From Ignavibacteriaceae bacterium (lineage in GTDB: Bacteria > Bacteroidota > Ignavibacteria > Ignavibacteriales > Ignavibacteriaceae), in NCBI GenBank assembly GCA_023229425.1, contig JALNZG010000020.1:1-10938 (forward strand): DNA of 10,938 nt, written 5' to 3'. The notes beneath the pieces were generated by a model, which was given only the letters and a program-made list of their open reading frames with translations, was not told the DNA's origin and did no database searches. Within the stretch, counting starts at the first letter, position 1. Every line of letters starts with the position of its first letter. Both the position numbers and the translations under genes were made by a program. This document shows, one piece after another, positions 6,046 to 10,938 of the stretch.

Positions 6046-8259
6046 TTAAGTTATCCTTTGCACCCTCGCCGTTTTAAGTGCTTCCTCAAAATGCCGGTTT
6101 GAAATTAATAATTGATGTTCTTGCTTTTGGGAATCCATCCCTTCGGGATTACTTTCTTCTATCATTCCTTCCTGTAAATTATTTTGGGACTGTTGAAGGG
6201 ATTTTTGATTTTCTATATATTCTTTAATCGCAAACATAGATGCTCTGCGGCAGATAAATGCAATATCGGAACCAACTTTTCCTTCAGTTTCTTTTATCAA
6301 CTTTTCCAGATTGACATCACTTGCAAGAGGTTTATTACGTGTATGTATTTCGAATATTGCTTTTCTTGTTTTTTCATCCGGCTTAGGAAGTTCAAGCAAC
6401 AGATCAAACCGACCGCTTCTTAAAAGCGCCGGATCAATCAAATCAATTCTATTGGTGGCAGCTAAAACAACCACTCCTTTTAATTCTTCAATTCCATCCA
6501 TCTCAACTAAAAACTGGCTGATCATCCGCTCCGAAACATGCGCATCATTTGAGCCTTCTCCGCGTTTTGGCATAATACTATCCACTTCATCTAAGAATAG
6601 TATTGTAGGGGCGGCTTGTTTTGCAACCTTGAATATTTCTCGAATTGCTTTTTCACTTTCACCGATATACTTGGAGACAAGAGAGGGGCTTTTTACCGAG
6701 ATGAAATTTACTCCGCTTTCATTAGCTGCTGCTTTGGCTAATAAAGTTTTCCCTGTTCCCGGCTCTCCGTAAAGTAAAATTCCTTTGGGCGGATTTGTAT
6801 TTGATTTTTTAAAAATGTCGGAATATTTCAAGGGCCACTCAATAGCCTCTTTAAGTTCTTCTTTGATGTAATCAAGTCCGCCGACATCTTCCCATTTAAC
6901 ATCCGGAATTTCAACAAAGACTTCACGTATTGCCGAGGGTTCGATCTCCTTCATCGCATCATAAAAATCATCCATTGTTACTTCAAGTGTCATCAATGTT
7001 TCATAAGGAATATCGACCATCTCAAAATCAATCTTTGGCAAAATATTTCTCAATGCCCGCATAGCCGCTTCTCTTGCTAATGCTTGTAAATCAGCGCCTA
7101 CAAATCCGTGAGTAATTTCTGCCAATTTTTCCAGACTTACATCTTTAGCTAAAGGCATACCTCTTGTGTGAATCTGAAGAATCTCTAACCTTCCGTTTCT
7201 ATCCGGAATAGGGATAGAAATTTCACGATCGAATCTTCCGGGTCTTCTTAATGCCGGATCAATAGTATTAGGAATATTCGTAGCGCCAATAACAATTACT
7301 TGTCCGCGCGATTTCAGCCCGTCTAATAAAGATAGAAGCTGTGCAACAACACGTCTTTCAACTTGCTTTTCTCCTCCCATATCTTCTCTCTTAGGTGCAA
7401 TCGAATCGATTTCATCAATAAAAATTATAGCCGGTGCGTGCTTCTGCGCGTCCTCAAAAACTCTCCTTAAGCGTTCCTCACTTTCACCATAAAATTTACC
7501 CATTATTTCCGGACCGGATATATTTGTGAAGTAAGTATCTGTTTCATTTGCAACAGCGCGAGCTATTAAGGTCTTGCCCGTTCCGGGCGGCCCATAGAGA
7601 AGAACTCCTTTCGGTGCATCAATACCTAACCTTTCAAATACTTGTGGATATTTTAATGGAAGTTCTATCATCTCTCTAATTCTTTGAATCTGAGTGCCGA
7701 GCCCTCCAATATCTTCATAAGTAAGTTTGATATGATTACTTTCTGCTGAACTTTTTGATTCTATTGTTATTTGGGTGGCAGGATTTATTACAACAATTCC
7801 GTTTGGATTCGTGTTGAGTACTTTATAATCGTAAAATTTTGAACCAAACAATGTCGCCCTAATTCTATCTCCCGATAGTACAGGAAGTCCTTCTATAAGT
7901 ATGCAGATATATTGTGTGTCTTTACTTCTTTGAAATGGAGTTGCCGATGTTAATGATGAAAGCGTTATTTTAACGGCAGGCTTATAATCAATTTTACTAA
8001 TCTTAACTTTCTCATCTAAACCGATCTGGGCATTATCCCTTAAGATGCCGTCCATTTGTATTATACTTTTGCCTCTTTCATCAACAAAGCACGGCATTAG
8101 TTTAGCGGGAGTTTTTCGTTTTCCTTCAACCTCAACAATTGCGCCTACTTCTAAACCTAAACTTTCTATATCACCCGGGTCAATCCTGACAATTGCCCTG
8201 CCTACATCTTTAGACAAAGCTTCTTTGACCTTTAGGATTATGGTGGTGTTCTTTTTCAT
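6046..8259 (-). CDS. Cdc48/VAT-type AAA+ ATPase with two ATPase rings
   Basis: A 737-residue protein of the Cdc48/p97/VAT family, a hexameric unfoldase that pulls protein substrates through its central pore using ATP. Residues 1-180 are the N-terminal double-psi barrel domain (IVRIDPGDIESLGLEVGAIV, GDRIRATLFG). D1 has Walker A GPPGTGKT at 223-230, Walker B IIFIDE at 278-283, and RRPGRFDRE at 338-346. D2 has GEPGTGKT at 498-505 (second residue Glu instead of the usual Pro), Walker B ILFLDE at 553-558, and LRSGRFD. The pore loops are KFYG (255-258) in D1 and KYIG (530-533) in D2; the aromatics fit an active threading enzyme, as in archaeal VAT. A Gln/Asn-rich stretch (residues about 683-715) precedes the last helix. 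The C-terminus (VQRIT) lacks the hydrophobic-Tyr-X proteasome-docking tail. The ATG overlaps the upstream stop (TAATG). In this operon it probably remodels gas-vesicle proteins. Confidence 0.95.
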   Translation of the reverse strand: MKKNTTIILKVKEALSKDVGRAIVRIDPGDIESLGLEVGAIVEVEGKRKTPAKLMPCFVDERGKSIIQMDGILRDNAQIGLDEKVKISKIDYKPAVKITLSSLTSATPFQRSKDTQYICILIEGLPVLSGDRIRATLFGSKFYDYKVLNTNPNGIVVINPATQITIESKSSAESNHIKLTYEDIGGLGTQIQRIREMIELPLKYPQVFERLGIDAPKGVLLYGPPGTGKTLIARAVANETDTYFTNISGPEIMGKFYGESEERLRRVFEDAQKHAPAIIFIDEIDSIAPKREDMGGEKQVERRVVAQLLSLLDGLKSRGQVIVIGATNIPNTIDPALRRPGRFDREISIPIPDRNGRLEILQIHTRGMPLAKDVSLEKLAEITHGFVGADLQALAREAAMRALRNILPKIDFEMVDIPYETLMTLEVTMDDFYDAMKEIEPSAIREVFVEIPDVKWEDVGGLDYIKEELKEAIEWPLKYSDIFKKSNTNPPKGILLYGEPGTGKTLLAKAAANESGVNFISVKSPSLVSKYIGESEKAIREIFKVAKQAAPTILFLDEVDSIMPKRGEGSNDAHVSERMISQFLVEMDGIEELKGVVVLAATNRIDLIDPALLRSGRFDLLLELPKPDEKTRKAIFEIHTRNKPLASDVNLEKLIKETEGKVGSDIAFICRRASMFAIKEYIENQKSLQQSQNNLQEGMIEESNPEGMDSQKQEHQLLISNRHFEEALKTARVQRIT

Positions 8260-9200
8260 TATTGAAATAATCGTTTATTAAATTTTTCTAATCTCTCAAT
8301 CCCTTTAACTTCCTTCGCTTCTAATGGAATGATAGTAAATAAAAAATCATTAAATTTTTCTTTTATCAGTTTAATATATTTTTCTTGTTCAGCGCTCTTC
8401 GTTCTGCAAAACTCACATTCCTGCGATTCAAGAACATTGTTGATTACTAACTGTCTTACTTTAATTCCATAGTTCTTTAATTTGTTTACCAATCTTTCAG
8501 TTTCTAAAATCGCCATTTCTTCCGGAATGGTTACCGGTATAAATTCACACCTGTGAGAATCCTGCAGAAGTGCATTAATTTTTTTTACTGTCTTTTTCAT
8601 GCTTAACAAAAAATCATCCCCTTCATCGGGATTATATTTACCGGAAAATCTTTCAACCATATATCTATATTTCCATCTCATTTTTGCCAGAACTTTAATC
8701 CAATCATCAAGTAAATCAGGCAAAGTTAACAACCGCAATGCATGACCGGTAGGCGCTGTGTCAACAATGTATTTATCATACTCGGCTTCTTCAATTAGAT
8801 CAAGAATAGTTTTAAATCCCATAACCTCATCAATCCCCGGTATCGGCAAAGCAAAAAGAGAATTAATGTCTTCCTGATCTAAAGTAGTTGAAGTATCTAA
8901 AATCTTTTTTATTTCATCTTCATATTCTATTTTGAAATTTGCGAGAGCTTTTTCAGCGCTCACTTCAAAAGCATGTAAATTTTTTACGCCTCGTACTTCT
9001 CTTATTTGATCGCCGATTTCTTGACCCAAACTATCTGATAACGAATGAGCCGGGTCCGTTGAAATAAGTAATGTCTTGAAATATTTAGATAAATATAATC
9101 CTGTACTTGCCGCACATGTTGTTTTTCCAACACCGCCTTTTCCGCCAAATAGAATTAATTTTAATTGAAGCTGTTCCGGTTCTGTTAAAACCATTTTCAT
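8259..9200 (-). CDS. Get3/ArsA-type ATPase of the gas vesicle operon
   Basis: A 313-residue single-domain member of the ArsA/Get3 family (SIMIBI class). The deviant Walker A GGKGGVGKTT is at residues 19-28, with the signature lysine at 21. STDPAHSLSDS (switch I, Asp49) follows at 47-57, and IVDTAPTGHALRLL (switch II) at 145-158. A CEFC pair at 262-265 matches the CxxC motif that binds zinc at the Get3 dimer interface. Residues about 100-135 and 165-215 are helical and could form the hydrophobic client-binding region. Get3 shields hydrophobic membrane segments, while ArsA energises arsenite efflux; no arsenic genes are nearby. A role in handling hydrophobic GvpA is my inference. The ATG at 9200 overlaps the gvpH stop as ATGA, and the stop overlaps the cdc48-like start, so the three genes are tightly coupled. 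Confidence 0.93.
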   Translation of the reverse strand: MKMVLTEPEQLQLKLILFGGKGGVGKTTCAASTGLYLSKYFKTLLISTDPAHSLSDSLGQEIGDQIREVRGVKNLHAFEVSAEKALANFKIEYEDEIKKILDTSTTLDQEDINSLFALPIPGIDEVMGFKTILDLIEEAEYDKYIVDTAPTGHALRLLTLPDLLDDWIKVLAKMRWKYRYMVERFSGKYNPDEGDDFLLSMKKTVKKINALLQDSHRCEFIPVTIPEEMAILETERLVNKLKNYGIKVRQLVINNVLESQECEFCRTKSAEQEKYIKLIKEKFNDFLFTIIPLEAKEVKGIERLEKFNKRLFQ

Positions 9201-9727
9201 TTTTTTATTCTTACTTCTAAAACACCATTTTTATAATTCGAAGTAAGAGTTTCGGCTTTTACTTTAGAAGGGAGTAAAATTTCTTTGTGGTATTTTCTAT
9301 CCTGGTTTTTAGCAGAAATATCTAATATATCATCTGATAAATTTATTTTGATCTCTTCTTCATTTACACCGGGCATTTCGGCATAGATACGTACTTCTTC
9401 TTTTTCGTCGAACACATCGGTAATGGGTTCTCTTTCTTCTTCAACTGTCGGACCTTTGGCAGTTTTTCTAATATTGCCAAATGGTTCAACTATTGGTTTT
9501 CCTCCCACCGCTGTCTTTATAGAGAAACCAAATATACCTTTCATTCCTTCTTTGAGATGGCTTAGGTCAATTTCGCCTTCTTTTTTGATTTCTCCACCTG
9601 CCTCTTTTAACTCCGCTGCCAGATCAACTAATTTCTCAATGCCTTTAAATAAGCCACCAATACCAAAATCAAAATCGTAATTCTTCTTCTCTTCTTTACC
9701 ATTTTTCTCTTTGTTTTTCTCTTCCAT
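9197..9727 (-). CDS. gvpH: GvpH, Hsp20-type gas vesicle chaperone
   Basis: A 176-residue protein. Residues 1-18 are a very charged Lys/Glu tail. Residues 19-90 are the GvpH-specific region: FGIGGLFKGIEKLVDLAAEL, HLKEGMKGIFGFSIKTAVGG, VEPFGN. Residues about 100-176 are an alpha-crystallin domain: REPITDVFDEKEEVRIYAEM then PGV, DDILDISA, and the closing NGVLEVRI at 167-174, the G-V-L element of small heat-shock proteins. GvpH in haloarchaea is an Hsp20-like protein of the gvp cluster; there and here it most likely prevents aggregation of Gvp proteins. The ATG at 9727 follows AAGGA with a 7-base spacer. It is the first of a tightly overlapping chaperone set (gvpH, Get3-like, Cdc48-like). The protein ends straight after the GVL element, so it lacks a long C-terminal tail. 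Confidence 0.92.
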   Translation of the reverse strand: MEEKNKEKNGKEEKKNYDFDFGIGGLFKGIEKLVDLAAELKEAGGEIKKEGEIDLSHLKEGMKGIFGFSIKTAVGGKPIVEPFGNIRKTAKGPTVEEEREPITDVFDEKEEVRIYAEMPGVNEEEIKINLSDDILDISAKNQDRKYHKEILLPSKVKAETLTSNYKNGVLEVRIKK

Positions 9728-9762
9728 AACCTAATCCTTAATTTTATTAAAAATGTTTATCT

Positions 9763-9794
9763 ATCTGTTATGTACGACAGTAACATGAACAGAT
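9763..9794 (-). other. Imperfect inverted repeat between the coiled-coil gene and gvpH
   Basis: The + strand reads ATCTGTTATGT (9763-9773), a 9-base loop, then ACATGAACAGAT (9783-9794): an 11-bp stem with one bulged base. It lies in the 82-base gap before gvpH, about 35 bases upstream of the gvpH ATG. On the transcript side it is followed after a few bases by a short T run (ATTTTTAAT), but the stem is A+T-rich, so a strong terminator is unlikely. A weak attenuator, an mRNA-processing or stability hairpin, or a protein-binding site are alternatives. Confidence 0.35.
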
Positions 9795-9809
9795 TTAATT
9801 TCAACTCCA

Positions 9810-10115
9810 TCAATATTTCACCGACATTAATTTAATCGATTTTGAAGGTGTATTTTTTATAGATCTGTTTTTTTGTTCGTCTATAATTTCTTTTTGCAAT
9901 TTTCTAATTTGTTTACCAATGCTCTCTAATTGCATGTTAACACTGTTTCTTTTTTTATCTAAAATAAAAATTTCTTTTTCTAATCTTCCCATTTCTTTTT
10001 TACACAAGTACAGCTCTAAATAGCTTGATCTTAGCACCTTGGGAATGCACCTTGCACCTATAGAATGCATACTTTTTACGTCTCTTATTCCCGCTATATT
10101 AAAATTTTTTTTCAT
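9810..10115 (-). CDS. Small basic coiled-coil protein of the gvp operon
   Basis: A 101-residue protein with pI clearly basic. Residues 1-30 are a basic, non-helical start (NIAGIRDVKSMHSIGARCIP). Residues 31-85 are a long amphipathic helix, SSYLELYLCKKEMGRLEKE followed by leucine/isoleucine-spaced heptads (MQLESIGKQIRKLQKEIIDE), so a coiled coil is likely. The tail is Lys/Ser-rich. From memory the RSSYLELY-x-L-x-K-E arrangement resembles short coiled-coil accessory proteins in other gvp clusters, possibly the GvpV group, but I do not consider this proven and give no symbol. The ATG at 10115 has AGAGG eight bases upstream. It sits between the membrane microprotein and gvpH, in the operon direction. 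There is no enzyme motif and no membrane segment. Confidence 0.7.
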   Translation of the reverse strand: MKKNFNIAGIRDVKSMHSIGARCIPKVLRSSYLELYLCKKEMGRLEKEIFILDKKRNSVNMQLESIGKQIRKLQKEIIDEQKNRSIKNTPSKSIKLMSVKY

Positions 10116-10252
10116 TTAGAATGCCTCTATATATTTAACAAATACTTCTTTTCTTCTTTATATTCCATTTATCCGTTAGTCCAAGTAAAATTGTTTTTAA
10201 TTATAAAATCGTGTTTACCAAAAACATATAATACATTCATAATTCCCCATTA

Positions 10253-10354
10253 TCACCAGTAATGAAAATACTTTTTCTTTATATGATCTTTGATGAAAGG
10301 ATAAATAAAAAATATTACAAGTAGAATTAAAATTACTAATAACCAACCTTCCAT
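10253..10354 (-). CDS. 33-residue single-membrane-segment microprotein
   Basis: A short gene just after gvpN (18 bases between the gvpN stop and this ATG). It encodes 33 residues and ends with TGA at 10253-10255. Residues 5-17 (LLVILILLVIFFI) form a hydrophobic helix, extended by YPFI, and the C-terminus is basic (KDHIKKKYFHYW). By the positive-inside rule the C-terminus should face the cytoplasm. The main support for its being real is the Shine-Dalgarno AAGGAG at 10360-10365 with a 5-base spacer, among the best in the window. Gas-vesicle shells contain no lipid, so a membrane microprotein in a gvp operon is unusual. I recognise no family and can suggest only a membrane anchor or sensor role. 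A chance reading frame cannot be excluded. Confidence 0.6.
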   Translation of the reverse strand: MEGWLLVILILLVIFFIYPFIKDHIKKKYFHYW

Positions 10355-10359
10355 ACTTT

Positions 10360-10365
10360 CTCCTT
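10360..10365 (-). promoter_or_regulatory. Strong ribosome binding site of the membrane microprotein
   Basis: AAGGAG on the minus strand with spacer AAAGT and then ATG at 10354. The site lies in the 18-base gap after gvpN and is the main evidence that the 33-codon frame is translated. Confidence 0.6.
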
Positions 10366-10372
10366 GGAGCCG

Positions 10373-10938
10373 CTAATTATTATACTTTTCTACTAATTCT
10401 TTAACTATCTCTTTCACTCTATCCTGATTTGTTTTTGAGCCCACGCGGCTTGTTTCAGAAGCTAATATATCTTGACACATTTGCGTAAAAGCCCCATTAG
10501 CACTCGTAGGCGCAAGACCCTGAATTTTTAGAGTTTTTGCAATCATAATGCAGCCACGAATAGTTGGAGAAAATTCAGATTTGCCGGAATCTCTTAAGCC
10601 TCTTACAATATTCACTATTATCTCTGCATTCCGCTTGGAAATCTTTGCTTTCGCTTTTGTAATTTCGACTTCAGTCTCATAATCAAAATGATCCAGGTCC
10701 ATAGTTATCATTCTATCTCGAAGTGCATCCTGACTTCTATGCACACCTGCATATTCTTCAGGATTGCTTGTGAAGATTGCCGTAAATTCCGGATCGACTT
10801 TTAAATAAGCGCTATCTCCTCCTCTTCCGCTGGGAAAGTCCATAATTTTTTCTTGCAGAATTGAAAGAAGAATATTATTAGCTTCGGGTCTGGAGCGTGT
10901 AAACTCATCATATATCAAAGTAAATCCATATTTGCATG
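10373..10938 (-). CDS. gvpN: GvpN, MoxR-type AAA+ ATPase (N-terminus beyond right edge)
   Basis: The frame is open from the right edge to TAG at 10373-10375 (187 codons visible). It begins ...KYGFTLIYDEFTRSRPEANN, the Walker B strand (LIYDE) and GvpN-type extension, so the Walker A part lies outside the window. Then come ILLSILQEKIMDFPSGRGGD, sensor 1 (FTAIFTSNPEEYAGVH), LRDRMITMDLDHFDYETE with the arginine region, and the lid/sensor 2 motif SPTIRGCIMIAKTL. GvpN is an AAA+ ATPase conserved in gas-vesicle clusters; it affects vesicle growth and GvpA/GvpC handling. A TTG at 10918 is not a real start because the conserved Walker B strand continues upstream of it. In most clusters gvpN lies next to gvpA, so the main shell gene may be just beyond the right edge. 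Confidence 0.95.
   Translation of the reverse strand, partial: CKYGFTLIYDEFTRSRPEANNILLSILQEKIMDFPSGRGGDSAYLKVDPEFTAIFTSNPEEYAGVHRSQDALRDRMITMDLDHFDYETEVEITKAKAKISKRNAEIIVNIVRGLRDSGKSEFSPTIRGCIMIAKTLKIQGLAPTSANGAFTQMCQDILASETSRVGSKTNQDRVKEIVKELVEKYNN

Noticed and set aside
6311..6772. A 153-codon plus-strand frame inside the cdc48-like gene.
   Set aside because: It is the antisense shadow of the conserved D2 ATPase domain; motif conservation lies on the minus strand.
8259..9200. Reading the ArsA-type ATPase as an arsenite-efflux energiser.
   Set aside because: It has a single ATPase domain, the zinc-type CxxC, no arsenic genes nearby, and start/stop overlaps with gas-vesicle genes.
10169..10240. 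A 23-codon minus-strand frame (MNVLYVFGKHDF...) between the membrane microprotein and the coiled-coil gene.
   Set aside because: GGGGA lies only three bases before the ATG, there is no recognisable feature in the peptide, and such short frames are expected by chance in AT-rich gaps.
10116..10252. Possible promoter in the 137-base gap (a TATAAT at about 10202-10207 on the minus strand).
   Set aside because: No acceptable -35 hexamer at 16-18 bases upstream; a TATAAT is common by chance in such AT-rich DNA.
10065..10262. A 65-codon plus-strand frame over the same gap.
   Set aside because: It opposes the operon direction, overlaps the microprotein and coiled-coil gene, is rich in Phe/Tyr/Ile as expected for a shadow of AT-rich DNA, and has no ribosome site.
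1..10938. CRISPR arrays, tRNA or rRNA genes, insertion sequences.
   Set aside because: No regularly spaced repeats, cloverleaf-like segments or transposase-like frames were seen; nearly all the DNA is accounted for by the minus-strand genes.

Overview
The window holds one long gas-vesicle (gvp) operon. Every convincing gene is on the minus strand, so transcription runs from the right edge (high coordinates) to the left. Gaps are mostly 0 to about 90 bases, several starts overlap the preceding stop (8 nt, ATGA, TAATG), and good Shine-Dalgarno sites precede most starts. The DNA is AT-rich, apart from the first ~115 bases, which are about 54% G+C. There is no rRNA or tRNA to place the organism. 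The Shine-Dalgarno sites, the low G+C and the mix of gvp genes with Cdc48- and Get3/ArsA-type ATPases fit a gas-vacuolate bacterium or archaeon, probably an anaerobe. I cannot decide between these from the sequence.

In transcription order: (1) the C-terminal two thirds or so of GvpN, a MoxR-type AAA+ ATPase cut by the right edge; (2) a 33-codon single-membrane-segment microprotein with a near-perfect ribosome site; (3) a small basic coiled-coil protein; (4) GvpH, an Hsp20-type chaperone; (5) a Get3/ArsA-type ATPase; (6) a two-ring Cdc48/VAT-type AAA+ ATPase; (7) a GvpF/L protein carrying a C-terminal J-domain with an intact HPD motif; (8, 9) two more GvpF/L paralogues; (10) GvpG; (11) a GvpO-like protein; (12) a fourth GvpF/L protein; (13) a fusion of a GvpA-fold (GvpJ-like) domain to GvpK; (14) an 87-aa four-cysteine protein; (15) a GvpJ/GvpS-type minor shell protein with a coiled-coil tail; (16) a second, short GvpO-like protein; (17) a conserved-looking protein of unknown function whose end runs into foreign-looking DNA; (18) the start or fragment of a PAS-domain sensor protein at the left edge.

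Gas vesicles are gas-filled protein shells made of the very hydrophobic GvpA. GvpF/L, G, J, K and O are assembly or nucleation factors, GvpN is an AAA+ helper, and GvpH is a small heat-shock-like chaperone. No canonical major shell protein GvpA lies in the window; it is probably upstream of gvpN beyond the right edge, or elsewhere. The distinctive point is the density of protein-handling machinery in one operon: Hsp20, a Get3-like ATPase, Cdc48, a J-domain fused to GvpF, and GvpN. I infer a dedicated chaperone/unfoldase route for delivering, assembling or recycling GvpA.

The left ~130 bases are a break in the pattern. G+C jumps, and the best protein match moves to another frame that encodes a PAS linker and PAS domain. 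This is either a genuine rearrangement at the end of the operon or a mis-joined assembly.
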